Below, piece by piece: positions 1-8,481 of a stretch of 57,800 nucleotides of DNA. The DNA is from Glutamicibacter ardleyensis (GTDB taxonomy: Bacteria > Actinomycetota > Actinomycetes > Actinomycetales > Micrococcaceae). Below the pieces are notes generated by a model. The model was not told where the DNA came from and did no database searches. It worked only from the letters and a program-made list of their open reading frames with translations. The position numbers and the translations under genes were made by a program. Every line of letters begins with the position of its first letter. The first letter of the stretch is position 1. Where the stretch lies: the NCBI RefSeq assembly GCF_014644555.1, contig NZ_BMKX01000014.1:1-57800 (forward strand). The letters are read 5' to 3'.

Positions 1-46
1 GAAGCCGGCGGAACCTTTTGGTTCCGCCGGCTTCCCGGTTTTTCTT
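1..46 (+). terminator. Intrinsic terminator, strong hairpin
   Basis: A perfect 15-bp stem (1-15 with 20-34) closes on a TTTT loop and is followed on the plus strand by a T-rich tail (about 39-46). It would end a plus-strand gene lying left of the window. It also sits just downstream of the minus-strand gene that stops at 55 and could serve it too, but the tail on that side is outside the window. Confidence 0.8.
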
Positions 47-54
47 TACACATT

Positions 55-744
55 TCAGGCCGATCGGCGTTTGACCATTTCATTAATCCAAATCGGAGCG
101 AAGGGTGACGTGCACCCGGCAGGCGTGGGATAGTCCGCTAAAACCTGCAAGGACTCTCCGATACGTAAAGCGCGAGGGCGTAGTTCTTCGTTCTCGATAC
201 CAATCTGGGCCAGGGTGTTGTTCATGGCCCACTGCAAACGCTGTGGGGCGTGAAGCATTTGGGCTTCGACAACATCAAGCAATGCGGATTGGTCAAGGTT
301 TTCTGGAGCTTTAACCACCTGGTGGGCCGTCAGCTCCCATCCTGCACTTGCGACCACTGGGTCCTGATCGTCCACGAGCCTTCGGCGAAGCTCTTCAAGA
401 TGCTTGCTCTTTTTCACCACATAGTTCAGGAACCATGCTTGAACCTTTGGCGTACGGGACTGCCTGACCCACTGTTCTAAGTCATCAATGGTGAACGCCC
501 GCGGCTTGCAAATGAGAGTGGCGAGCAGCTGACATCCTGTCTGGTCGGTATGCCATAGCTCGGTGGCAAGTTCGTGATTACTTTTCAGTGCCTTGGCCAA
601 GGCGCGCAGTTTGCCAAGATTTACTCCGTAGTCGTCCCCGTGTTTTTCGTTGATGGCGCGGATCCGTGGATCTTCTAAGGATTCCAGCGCCCCTTGTACG
701 TCGGCAACATTACTCGAAGGACTCAGTTCAATGTCGGTACTCAT
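55..744 (-). CDS. AlkD-like DNA alkylation repair protein
   Basis: Predicted member of the DNA alkylation repair family (HEAT-repeat proteins related to AlkD, which excise alkylated bases without flipping them). The 229-residue length and the helical, repeat-like sequence fit; the stretch around residues 40-80 (YGVNLGKLRALAKAL, then ELWHTDQTGCQLLATL) is the most characteristic part. The ATG start is preceded by an AGGGAAG ribosome-binding site. It is the last gene of a minus-strand group and ends just before a strong hairpin. Which lesion it recognises cannot be read from the sequence; it could be a non-catalytic HEAT-repeat relative. Confidence 0.75.
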   Translation of the reverse strand: MSTDIELSPSSNVADVQGALESLEDPRIRAINEKHGDDYGVNLGKLRALAKALKSNHELATELWHTDQTGCQLLATLICKPRAFTIDDLEQWVRQSRTPKVQAWFLNYVVKKSKHLEELRRRLVDDQDPVVASAGWELTAHQVVKAPENLDQSALLDVVEAQMLHAPQRLQWAMNNTLAQIGIENEELRPRALRIGESLQVLADYPTPAGCTSPFAPIWINEMVKRRSA

Positions 745-822
745 GGTCTTATCTTCCCTGATATCTGGCTTCGGATCATCAACTACATCAAGGTAGCCGT
801 GCGTGTTGCTTCAGCGATTTAT

Positions 823-1290
823 CTACCGTGCAAGTACGGGTAGCAGGCGTTTCAGCCAGCGTCTTTGCCCGAAGGTTTCTACTGCCTGGGGATGATAGTT
901 CTCTTTGACCCAAGGCACAGCATCTGCTGGTGATACGCCGCCGAGCACGGCCAGTACCGCTAGGGCAGTTCCGGTCCTGCCTACTCCCCCGCGGCAGGAG
1001 ACCTCAACACGTTGAAACGAGGCCCGCCGGTATGCTTCGCGCAGCGCAGCCACGGCGGATTGGGTTGACTTGGGTGTCGAAAAATCTCGCCATTGGACCC
1101 ACCGGTATTCGCGGTCCGAAAATTGAGGATCCCGGCCTAGTAGATACACCCCAAAATCAGGAGGGTTCAAGGCTTTGCTACGTTTTAGGCTGGCACCTCG
1201 AAGTTGCTTTCCATCTGGCAAACGCACCAGACCAGGCTCGTCTGCCGGCCATTGCGATCCATCTGTCCACTGCCCTGGGCCCTTCTGCAT
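823..1290 (-). CDS. Small protein-tyrosine phosphatase family protein
   Basis: A 155-residue cysteine-dependent phosphatase. The P-loop is SCRGGVGRTG with nucleophile C99 and R105 (C-x5-R), though S replaces the usual histidine before the cysteine. A WRDFSTP segment (W67, D69) matches the WPD-type loop that carries the general acid. It starts only 6 bp after the GyrI-like gene and has no strong ribosome-binding site, so translation is probably coupled. Family placement is firm; the substrate is unknown, and single-domain phosphatases of this type may act on proteins, phosphoinositides or nucleotides. Confidence 0.75.
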   Translation of the reverse strand: MQKGPGQWTDGSQWPADEPGLVRLPDGKQLRGASLKRSKALNPPDFGVYLLGRDPQFSDREYRWVQWRDFSTPKSTQSAVAALREAYRRASFQRVEVSCRGGVGRTGTALAVLAVLGGVSPADAVPWVKENYHPQAVETFGQRRWLKRLLPVLAR

Positions 1291-1296
1291 ATCTGG

Positions 1297-1923
1297 TTAT
1301 CCGGCTATGCTCTGCACGGGCTGACGAAGGATCGTCCGGAGTTTTTCCGCTGCAACACGTCGCGGATCATTCAAATAAATTTCGTGATGTTTCCCGGTCA
1401 GCTCAAGAGCATAGGCAGGAATGAATTCTTGATGCAATCGGCGTAGTGTCTGGGATTCATCGTCATAGGGACCGATATGCAGGGTTTGTACGCATAACCC
1501 TTCGACGAAAATTTCGAATCTCACCTTTGCGAGATCTATCGGCGGATCTTTGCGCCCTAAGTCTTCCTTGATACTTTCAAACATGCTTTGCTCTACCCAG
1601 TCGGGCACCATGATCATCATGGTCCAGTGCCACAACGACTTGTCCCGGTGCTCGGTAAAAGAAGACATGTCCTTCGCCCACCAGAGCCCTTCTAAGGGCA
1701 TCACCACGTAGTCACGGCCAAGTTCACGCTTACTGAAAAACTTCAGCTTGTAGGCCACCGGATACAGCGCCTGCAGTGCTTGAGCATAGGCTGGCGAAGT
1801 GTTCGGATCCCCGTACCCATCAATCATCAGGTATCTGCGTTCGGGTAGCTCAAGTAGTGCAAACTCTTCATGCTTCGCTTGATACCCGAGCAAACTTTTC
1901 TTTAGGTCGACTTTCTCAGCCAT
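1297..1923 (-). CDS. GyrI-like small-molecule-binding protein
   Basis: About 208 residues when started at the ATG at 1923 (MAEKVDLKK), which has a good AAAGGGG ribosome-binding site; the frame runs further upstream into corA, but those codons lack support. The N-terminal LLELPERRYLMIDGYGDP and the later LHIGPYDDESQTLRRLHQEF match the GyrI-like domain found in BmrR-type effector-binding proteins, here without a DNA-binding domain. Stand-alone members are thought to bind or hydrolyse small organic molecules. It lies 16 bp after corA and 6 bp before the phosphatase, so the three genes probably share a transcript. Confidence 0.75.
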   Translation of the reverse strand: MAEKVDLKKSLLGYQAKHEEFALLELPERRYLMIDGYGDPNTSPAYAQALQALYPVAYKLKFFSKRELGRDYVVMPLEGLWWAKDMSSFTEHRDKSLWHWTMMIMVPDWVEQSMFESIKEDLGRKDPPIDLAKVRFEIFVEGLCVQTLHIGPYDDESQTLRRLHQEFIPAYALELTGKHHEIYLNDPRRVAAEKLRTILRQPVQSIAG

Positions 1924-1939
1924 CGCTTGCGCCCCTTTC

Positions 1940-3034
1940 TTAGAACCAGCCACGGCGTCGGAAGACAATATAAAGGGTCGCCGCGAACCCAATCATCAGG
2001 ATTACTGCCGCCGGATAACCCAAAGCCCAGTGCAGTTCGGGCATCACGTCAAAGTTCATTCCGTAGATCGCTGCTATCAGGGTCGGCGCGAACAAGATCG
2101 CAGCCCACCCGGAAATCTTTTTCATATCCTCGTTTTGACGTTGCGCCACCAGCGTTGAATTCACATTCAGGATTTGGGAGAGCGCATCACGATATTCCAC
2201 GGTCTGCACATGTGCCCGGGTCAGGTGATCGGTGACGTCTTGGAGATAGGTTTGCAACTCATTGGGTACGTCGTATTTATTGAAGCCATCCGATAGCGAA
2301 CGTACTACTTCAAGCAACGAGGCCGTCGCATGCTGCATATCGATAATCTCTTGGCTCAACCGGTAGATACGTTCGGTGACCGCTGCATCGCCGCTAAATA
2401 CCTGACGCTCGATCTGTTCTTTATCAATTCCCAAGCCTTGCAAGACGGGCACGTAGCCATCGACAATCTCATCTAGCAACCTATAGAGCACCGCTTCGGC
2501 GCCCATGCTCAGTAGTTTGTTATCAGCTAATAATGTCCGATCCCGGGCCACAAATTCGTCTGCCACCGAGGTTTCAAGCTTTAGCCCAGGGGTGCCATCG
2601 ATCCAGCGATGGTCTTGGCAAAGCACCGCAATGGAACCCGGTCGAAGAAGGATGTGAAATTCCGAAAGCTCGACTTCTTCAAGATCGTCTAAGTATCGTG
2701 CCGAACGCACCACTAAGAGCAGTACGTTCCCATAGCGTTCCAGTTTCGGTCTTTGCCGCGCATGCATCAAGTCATCTACCAGGACCGGGTGCAATTCCCA
2801 GGCTTGTGCGAGCTCGTGAATATCTTGTTCATCTGGCGTCGGATATAGGCTCAGTGACACGCGTCCCGCGGCACTGTCTGCGTATTCCAGTGCGTTGGTA
2901 GGCGAAGTAGCAGCTGGCGCCGCTCGCACCGAACCGTCCTCAACGAATCTCACCATAAAAGGCGCATGTTCATACTTCAGAGCATCTTTGGCTCGATTAG
3001 TACGGTGTAATACTTTGCGGGTTGGTTCCCTCAT
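1940..3034 (-). CDS. corA: CorA family magnesium/cobalt transport protein
   Basis: A 364-residue channel of the CorA family, which carries Mg2+ (also Co2+ or Ni2+) across the membrane as a pentamer. The large N-terminal cytoplasmic domain is followed by two C-terminal membrane helices (about 306-326 and 337-358). The signature GMN motif at 325-327 sits at the end of the first helix. The cytoplasmic tail ends in a basic FRRRGW. The chosen ATG has an ACAGGAG site 6 bp upstream; an internal ATG at residue 27 (MVRFVED) is an alternative. It is the first gene of the group that runs to the AlkD-like gene. Confidence 0.9.
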   Translation of the reverse strand: MREPTRKVLHRTNRAKDALKYEHAPFMVRFVEDGSVRAAPAATSPTNALEYADSAAGRVSLSLYPTPDEQDIHELAQAWELHPVLVDDLMHARQRPKLERYGNVLLLVVRSARYLDDLEEVELSEFHILLRPGSIAVLCQDHRWIDGTPGLKLETSVADEFVARDRTLLADNKLLSMGAEAVLYRLLDEIVDGYVPVLQGLGIDKEQIERQVFSGDAAVTERIYRLSQEIIDMQHATASLLEVVRSLSDGFNKYDVPNELQTYLQDVTDHLTRAHVQTVEYRDALSQILNVNSTLVAQRQNEDMKKISGWAAILFAPTLIAAIYGMNFDVMPELHWALGYPAAVILMIGFAATLYIVFRRRGWF

Positions 3035-3531
3035 CTGGGCTCCTGTCCAAAATCCAACGAAACTTGGGCGTAAACGAATTCCGCGGCATTCCAGTGAACC
3101 AAACGGGCTTCAACGTATCGTATCCCTCTAAGTTATAGGGCTACTGGGGAAATTATCGGCGCTACACGCGTCTTTTCGGCTGTTAGTAGTCATTTCCCGC
3201 CATCAGATATTTCCTCGGAGGCATCACCGCTGCACTGGTCGCGTCTGCTTTCTTGGGGATCTCTGCTTTACGGCGCGATCGCAGGAATCTTCGCGCTGGT
3301 ACACTCTCGGTTCAACGCCAATGTTCGTGCTACGCCTGCCGCGATGAACTACGGCTTCGACATAAATAGCTGTTCAAATTCCCCAACGCAATCTACCTTG
3401 CTGATGGTTTAGGAATGGGCCACATTGCGCTTTAGCACTCTAAGCAACCGGGGAAGGCTATTGCATGCGAATATCATTTTCATGCCGATACTTCTGGCCT
3501 CACGTGTCCGCAGTGGTATTCCAACGGATGA
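3035..3531. other. Intergenic region with a possible gene remnant
   Basis: About 500 bp between divergent genes. On the plus strand a frame open from 3098 to the stop at 3410-3412 has no usable start codon but reads like coding sequence in its second half (SWGSLLYGAIAGIFALVH then SRFNANVRATPAAMNYG). A neighbouring frame reads RYFLGGITAALVASAFLGIS, which looks like a membrane segment. This may be a decayed small membrane-protein gene. I see no complete gene. Promoters for corA (minus) and the DUF4232 gene (plus) should lie here. Confidence 0.3.
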
Positions 3532-4920
3532 ATGACTTTGAACTTTTGGTACGGTAACGAGGTGAAGAAGTCTCGAATAGTCGCACTGGTCTCGGTGCTC
3601 TTTATTGTCGCCGTGGGGCTTGTCATCTGGAATCCATGGGAATCTTGCGATGCGCCTCAACCGATATGCGAAAATTTCGAGAAGATCCAGAGCCTAGATG
3701 GCATAGCCTCAGTACAAGTCGACTACGAGACGATAGCTATTAATCTCAAGGACGGAGGTAGATCCTCCGCCACTTGGACTGTGAATCTGTCAGAAAATCA
3801 ACAAGATAGCGTAGCAATCGAATCTGCGGTTCGCGCAGAAAAGATCCTGCAGGGAACGGTGGTTCCCACCGTAGAGCTACAAAATTACTCTCAGTACGTG
3901 CTCGGGATACCACAGGTCATCAAAACCGAAGCAAAAACAGGTCAATATTATGAGCTGAGCGTCTCCCCCTTTGAGGATTTGAAGAGCGAATTGCGCCAAG
4001 CTTTCATGCTCAGAAATGCTGGGGCATTACGCGTCACCAACTCGTCCGCGGTCGCTGTCAATCCACAAGACTTGCAACGGATAGCCAGTTTCGCCAAAGA
4101 ACACGGTTTCGATGTCAGCCTAGAAACCGAGGATCAAAAAGTGCGCTATACCCCCGATCCGACAATCGATATGGAAAAAGTGGCTCTCGTTATCGATGCG
4201 GGAGCATTACCGAACGTCGAAACAGCCCTTTACGGCAGTCAAATGCTTTCCGTTCACAGCGCCACTGCCGATAGCACCGTTGAAACCAGCGCCATTCAAC
4301 AATGGCTGGAGCAGCACACGCCTCCACACAATCAACCATTGAAGTACTCCGTTTCCTCCCCTGGCTACGCAAAAATCCTTGAGGGGTGGATTGGCAAAAT
4401 ACTCCCGGATTCGTTAATCCCAGTGCCTGCTCCTTTGCCTGAGGGAACCAAGGCGTGGAAACAAGATCCAAATGCCAATTACTGTACGACTAACGATGTG
4501 AAGTTCGAACTCAGTGCGCCTGACGCGGCTCTTGGTTCCCGGTATTTATCGGTCTACGCCACGAACATTTCGGATACACCTTGTGCGGTTCAAGGCGTGG
4601 CTAATCTGGAGTTTTTCAACGAAGAGGGCCAACCCCAAATAAATGTTACGGTGACAGCAGATCCGGGAATCTCTCCAGAATTGGTGGTCATTCCCGAAGG
4701 AGAAACGGCGATGACCACAATGAAATGGGGCGCCATGTCGACTTCTCAGGATCCCGATGAAACTACGCGTCTGGAAATCTCTTTACTGCCCGGACTGGAA
4801 CCGACCAAGCTGACGCCACAAATTGAAGGTGCCGACACCTCGTTAGATATTCTCGACGGTGCGAAGATTCGCATTAGTCCGTGGGTGCAAGCCTTGGCGG
4901 GATGGAGCAAGCCTAACTAG
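3532..4920 (+). CDS. Membrane-anchored DUF4232 domain protein
   Basis: A 462-residue exported protein of unknown function. One hydrophobic helix (about residues 15-33) near the N-terminus acts as a signal anchor, followed by a short cysteine pair (C39, C46). The middle 250 residues are soluble and not recognised. The C-terminal part (about 315-460) resembles DUF4232, a beta-sandwich domain common on actinobacterial lipoproteins and secreted proteins: a cysteine (YCTTND), then VYATNISDTPCAVQG and LEFFNEEGQP. A GTG eleven codons downstream is an alternative start. The gene stands alone between corA and the tRNA-Ala genes. Confidence 0.65.
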   Translation: MTLNFWYGNEVKKSRIVALVSVLFIVAVGLVIWNPWESCDAPQPICENFEKIQSLDGIASVQVDYETIAINLKDGGRSSATWTVNLSENQQDSVAIESAVRAEKILQGTVVPTVELQNYSQYVLGIPQVIKTEAKTGQYYELSVSPFEDLKSELRQAFMLRNAGALRVTNSSAVAVNPQDLQRIASFAKEHGFDVSLETEDQKVRYTPDPTIDMEKVALVIDAGALPNVETALYGSQMLSVHSATADSTVETSAIQQWLEQHTPPHNQPLKYSVSSPGYAKILEGWIGKILPDSLIPVPAPLPEGTKAWKQDPNANYCTTNDVKFELSAPDAALGSRYLSVYATNISDTPCAVQGVANLEFFNEEGQPQINVTVTADPGISPELVVIPEGETAMTTMKWGAMSTSQDPDETTRLEISLLPGLEPTKLTPQIEGADTSLDILDGAKIRISPWVQALAGWSKPN

Positions 4921-5042
4921 TCTTGTCCGACTCTCGTCAAGGCTATGCTGGCTACTTCAGCTACGTCTGGAGACCGGGCTTGGGAAGCTAGCAACCGGTT
5001 CCAGAACTGAGTAACGACAATGTATCTGAAGATATTCAAAAG

Positions 5043-5062
5043 GCCTGCGACTCAACGCAGGC
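5043..5062 (-). terminator. Terminator after tRNA-Ala(CGC)
   Basis: A 7-bp GC-rich stem (GCCTGCG with CGCAGGC) and 6-nt loop, followed on the minus strand by CTTTTGAA. It lies 3 nt past the 3-prime end of the tRNA and fits an intrinsic terminator. Confidence 0.6.
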
Positions 5063-5064
5063 AG

Positions 5065-5137
5065 TGGAGCTAAGGGGAATCGGACCCCTGACCTCTTCGT
5101 TGCGAACGATTCGCTCTACCAACTGAGCTATAGCCCC
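5065..5137 (-). tRNA. tRNA-Ala, anticodon CGC, with unusual features
   Basis: A 73-nt cloverleaf reads on the minus strand. The acceptor stem keeps the G3-U70 wobble that marks alanine tRNAs; the anticodon loop is TTCGCAA, giving CGC for codon GCG. Two features are abnormal. The anticodon stem is AATCG against CGAAG, leaving A-G and A-A mismatches at positions 27-43 and 28-42. The T-loop is TCCGATT, so position 55 is C instead of the near-universal U (pseudouridine). The other arms pair normally. It may be functional but weak, or a decaying gene. Confidence 0.8.
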
Positions 5138-5280
5138 GCGATACCTTCGACCTTACTCCTGTAAATTTCATCTCAGATGAAATCACCCCACCGATGGCAC
5201 AGGAAGACCGTGCGTCTTATGCCGCGTAATTCAAGACATTGAAACTCTCTAAATACGGATCTCATACCTGGCAGAACACA

Positions 5281-5313
5281 AAAGTCCCACCTCGTGAGTA
5301 ACGAGATGGGACT
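5281..5313 (-). terminator. Terminator after tRNA-Ala(GGC)
   Basis: A 12-bp stem (5284-5295 with 5301-5312, one G-T wobble on one strand) with a 5-nt loop, followed on the minus strand by TTTTGTG. It lies 16 nt past the tRNA-Ala(GGC), so the two alanine tRNAs are probably separate transcripts. Confidence 0.75.
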
Positions 5314-5328
5314 CTTGAATTTAGTTTG

Positions 5329-5401
5329 TGGAGATAAGGGGATTCGAACCCCTGACCTTCTGCATGCCATGCAGACGCGCTACCAACTGCGCCATACCCC
5401 C
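5329..5401 (-). tRNA. tRNA-Ala, anticodon GGC
   Basis: A 73-nt cloverleaf on the minus strand. The anticodon loop ATGGCAT gives GGC (codon GCC), and the stem TCTGC pairs with GCAGA. The acceptor stem has the alanine-specific G3-U70 wobble, and the T-loop TTCGAAT is standard. It stands between rsfS and tRNA-Ala(CGC) and has its own downstream terminator. Confidence 0.95.
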
Positions 5402-5483
5402 AAAAGGATTGCTCCCTGATCAGGCAACTTACTAATCATAAGTGAGCTCTAATCTAGGAAGCAAATCCGGTTTTCACTTAAGA

Positions 5484-5852
5484 CTATTTGGCTTCTGCAG
5501 TGATTTCGATGACCGGGCAGTCCGACCACAGTCGGTCCAGGGCGTAGAAGACACGGTCTTCCTGGTGCTGGATGTGAACGACCACGTCGCCGTAGTCCAG
5601 AAGTACCCAACGGCCCAAGCCGAATCCTTCGCGGCGTACCGGACGAAGGTCAAACTTTCCGAGGACCATTGCCTGGACCTCGTCAGCGATTGCGTTGACC
5701 TGTGGCTCAGAGCCACCGGAGACGATCAGGAACGCGTCAGTTACGCCCATACGTTCGGCGACATCAAGTGCCACAATGTCTTCTGCCAACTTGTCAGATG
5801 CGGCCTGAGCGGCCACCTGAACGAGGGCGATAGAGTCTGCGTGTGCTCCCAT
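5484..5852 (-). CDS. rsfS: Ribosome silencing factor RsfS
   Basis: A 122-residue RsfS (DUF143/Iojap) protein. Members bind ribosomal protein L14 on the 50S subunit and block subunit joining when nutrients run out. The family pattern is clear: ALDVAERMGVTDAFLIVSGGS in the first half, then GRWVLLDYGDVVVHI and the end of the fold with FYALDRLWSDCP. Full length for the family. AAGGAG lies about 12 nt before the ATG. It closes the block after nadD and the Ala/Pro/Lys-rich gene, the usual actinobacterial order. Confidence 0.93.
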   Translation of the reverse strand: MGAHADSIALVQVAAQAASDKLAEDIVALDVAERMGVTDAFLIVSGGSEPQVNAIADEVQAMVLGKFDLRPVRREGFGLGRWVLLDYGDVVVHIQHQEDRVFYALDRLWSDCPVIEITAEAK

Positions 5853-5900
5853 GAAGTGGGGTGTCTCCTTATAGAGGTATAGATCGAGAACTTAATTGTC

Positions 5901-7475
5901 CTACGAAGACAGCGAACTGATCAACATAACAATACCCGCAATGAGTGCGGCACCGCCCACGCTGAGTGCAGCGATCATAGCAATCAGCATGTTATTTGCA
6001 CGCCGAACGCCATGAGTTTGAGCATCTAGTGGCTGCAGCCCTTGAGCATTTACCGCCTCGATACGTGGCATTTCCACATTCGCTTGCGGCGCCGAAGCTT
6101 GAGCAGTCGATTGATCATTTGAGCCAGCTGTTTTTACTTGCGGCTTTGCCGCTGGTTTGACCGCTTGGCCAGTCGCAGGTTTAGGCGCAGGTACGGCTTG
6201 TGGCTTCGCCGCTGCCGGTGCTGGTTTAGCTGGTGAAACCGTTGAAGCTGGCTTGACCACCGGCTTAACAGTTTTCGCGGCAGGCTTTGGAGGCATCTTG
6301 CCAACGCTTGGCTTCTTGGATGCCTGCGAATTATGCTTCAGTTTGTCAGAGAGTTTCCCACTGGAATCAAGATCCAGCGAGACGCTTTCAGTCTTAGGAC
6401 CTTGCACGCCAGTCTTGGCGATACGGTCTTCGACTTCGCGAATATTGCCCAGGGCGCCGGTAAAAGGATCGGAGAGCGGCTGCTCTTTACCCTTCTTTGC
6501 GTTCTCAATACGTAGTCGTTCACGCTCTGCAGCACGACGAGAAATGATTGCAGCACGAGCCGCCATTTCCCGCTGATGAGCGAGTACTTCGAGATCAATC
6601 TCACCATCATCTTCGTTCAAAAGATTCGGATCGACTGGAGTCTTGGGATCGTGGGAGCGTCGAGCAGCTAAGGCTTCTTCGACACTCATCACCGTGGTTT
6701 CCGGTGAATCATCGGTTGACTTCGGTTTCGAAGCCGGCTTAGCGGCCTTGGGCTTCTGATTCGCCGAGTCAGGATTTTGGTCTGCCAGCGACTGCAAGCG
6801 TAGCTGGCGTCGGGTCAACGGTTTTGGCTCTTCAGCGGGTTCCACTGTGGGAACGTTTGTGGTGAGCGCACCGACTTCTTCTTCAAGGCGACGGCGTTCG
6901 CGTAGTGCTTCGCGGTCACGGGCACGACGCAGCGATGCGCGCTCCCCCATTGGCTTATCGGATGATTCGTCAGGCTTTGCAGCAGACTCAGTTTTTGGTG
7001 CTGACGCAGGCTTCACGGCGCTATCAGCCGGCTTTACAGCTGGCTTTACAGCTGGCTTGGGAGCTGAAGGGACCGTCTTAGATTCCGTTGCCTGCTTAGG
7101 GGCAGGACCGGCCTTTGGAGCAACGGCAGGCTTACCTGCTGGCTTCTTTGCTTCGGTGGATGACTTGTCCGGCACGCCGGATGAGATTTTACCAACCGGC
7201 GCTTTTACCGAGGCAGGCTTCGCTGGTGCTTTAGCCGGTGGTGTCTTTACTTCCGGTTTCGCCGAAGGCTTTGAATCAGATGGAGCGGCAGTTTTCGGGT
7301 CAGCTGGGCTGGCACCTGCCGAAGGCTTGACATCCTTCTTTTCAGTTGCCTGCTGATCGGCTAGCTTCTTGGCTTCCTGCTCGGCCTTACTACTGGCCAG
7401 CATGGCTTCCATTTCAGCGCGCCGCTTTTCACGCAATGCTCGCCGGCTTGAAGCCGGCTGCGTGTTATCGCTCAT
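5901..7475 (-). CDS. Ala/Pro/Lys-rich tail-anchored membrane protein
   Basis: About 524 residues when started at the ATG at 7475 (MSDNTQ), which has a GGGAG site 10 nt upstream; 13 further in-frame codons upstream lack support. I recognise no enzyme domain. The N-terminus is basic (RRALREKRRAE), followed by long low-complexity stretches of KPA, KPAVKPA and KTP type, with charged coiled-coil-prone segments between (LRRARDREALRERRRLEEE and AAERERLRIENAKK). A single hydrophobic helix (about 496-519) ends the chain, so the bulk should face the cytoplasm. The gene sits between nadD and rsfS. The basic repeats could bind nucleic acid or acidic polymers; this is a guess. Confidence 0.7.
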   Translation of the reverse strand: MSDNTQPASSRRALREKRRAEMEAMLASSKAEQEAKKLADQQATEKKDVKPSAGASPADPKTAAPSDSKPSAKPEVKTPPAKAPAKPASVKAPVGKISSGVPDKSSTEAKKPAGKPAVAPKAGPAPKQATESKTVPSAPKPAVKPAVKPADSAVKPASAPKTESAAKPDESSDKPMGERASLRRARDREALRERRRLEEEVGALTTNVPTVEPAEEPKPLTRRQLRLQSLADQNPDSANQKPKAAKPASKPKSTDDSPETTVMSVEEALAARRSHDPKTPVDPNLLNEDDGEIDLEVLAHQREMAARAAIISRRAAERERLRIENAKKGKEQPLSDPFTGALGNIREVEDRIAKTGVQGPKTESVSLDLDSSGKLSDKLKHNSQASKKPSVGKMPPKPAAKTVKPVVKPASTVSPAKPAPAAAKPQAVPAPKPATGQAVKPAAKPQVKTAGSNDQSTAQASAPQANVEMPRIEAVNAQGLQPLDAQTHGVRRANNMLIAMIAALSVGGAALIAGIVMLISSLSS

Positions 7476-7557
7476 CCTGTTCTTCTCCCGACCGCGTAGA
7501 CAAAATACCGTCACCCTTACCTAGAGATTATGCCGTGTTAGAGGTAGCAATGTGAGG

Positions 7558-8163
7558 TTACGACTCGGTATAGAGCCCATATTTTGCAATGTACTGCACC
7601 ACACCATCCGGAACCAAGTACCAGACAGGCTTGCCTTGGGCTACTCGACCGCGACAATCTGTGGAGGAAATCGCCAATGCTGGGATTTCTAATAATGAAA
7701 CGTTCTCTTGGTGAAGTTCCGGAAGCACATGTCCTGGACGACTTACACCGACAAAATGCGCCAAGTCCCAGACTTGATCTATGTCTTTCCAACTGGCGAT
7801 ACGACTCAGCGCATCGGCACCGGTGATAAAGAACAACTCCGCTTCGGGACGTTCGGCACGAAGATCAAGCAAGGTGTCGTGCGTATACGTTGCGCCTTCA
7901 CGGTCAATGTCGACTCGGCTCACCGTGAAACCCGGGTTCGAAGCGGTAGCAATAACCGTCATCAGGTAACGATGCTCGGCGGCAGACACATCTCGTGTGG
8001 ACTTCTGCCAAGGCTGTCCGGTAGGAACGAACACCACTTCATCCAGATCATATTCAGCAGCAACCTCACTGGCTGCTACCAAGTGACCATTATGGATAGG
8101 ATCAAAAGTACCGCCCATCACGCCGAGGCGCAATGGGCGGTTCTTGTCTTTTGGATCAGCCAA
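7558..8163 (-). CDS. nadD: Nicotinate-nucleotide adenylyltransferase
   Basis: A 201-residue enzyme that joins ATP and nicotinate mononucleotide to make deamido-NAD, the penultimate step of NAD synthesis. The nucleotidyltransferase core is plain: [11 protein letters not shown] at 17-27 with the HxGH pair (H24, H27), [11 protein letters not shown], and the late ISSTDCR (about 165-171), equivalent to the ISST-x-R motif. It begins 2 bp after a small membrane-protein gene, suggesting coupled translation, and is followed by the Ala/Pro/Lys-rich gene and rsfS. Confidence 0.95.
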   Translation of the reverse strand: MADPKDKNRPLRLGVMGGTFDPIHNGHLVAASEVAAEYDLDEVVFVPTGQPWQKSTRDVSAAEHRYLMTVIATASNPGFTVSRVDIDREGATYTHDTLLDLRAERPEAELFFITGADALSRIASWKDIDQVWDLAHFVGVSRPGHVLPELHQENVSLLEIPALAISSTDCRGRVAQGKPVWYLVPDGVVQYIAKYGLYTES

Positions 8164-8165
8164 AG

Positions 8166-8375
8166 CTAGTGCTTGTCGCCGTGAACCTTGAACTGACGGT
8201 GAACATCTTCACCCTCAGCGTGATCCGCGTGACGCATACCCACGTTGGTGTAGGAAACGGCGACCAGCAACAACACCATCAGCGTAAGGAAGATGCCACC
8301 ACCAATGATGATTGCCATGGTGTGCGGATCCATGCCGGTGGATGCAGCTTCAGAAGCCATAATCAACGCGTTCAA
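8166..8375 (-). CDS. Small single-helix membrane protein
   Basis: A 69-residue protein with one hydrophobic segment (about 20-42) and a short, His- and Asp-rich tail ([14 protein letters not shown]). The start is TTG at 8375, because GGAG lies 7 nt before it; the ATG at 8360 would be 22 nt from that site. The stop is 2 bp from nadD, so it is likely translated together with it. I do not recognise a function; its position and composition look conserved rather than accidental. Confidence 0.6.
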   Translation of the reverse strand: MNALIMASEAASTGMDPHTMAIIIGGGIFLTLMVLLLVAVSYTNVGMRHADHAEGEDVHRQFKVHGDKH

Positions 8376-8481
8376 CTTATTTCTCCAAACGTTTTAACGA
8401 GACCATGCCTGTACGACAAACACTGGTCCGAAAAGTAACGGTACGATTCTTCTACATCCTACCGAAAACACAGAACATAAA

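Noticed and set aside
6157-7356. Plus-strand frames of 139 and 169 codons opposite the Ala/Pro/Lys-rich gene
   Set aside because: They are antisense to low-complexity KPA codons and read as Gly/Ala/Phe-rich repeats; no ribosome-binding site and no family.
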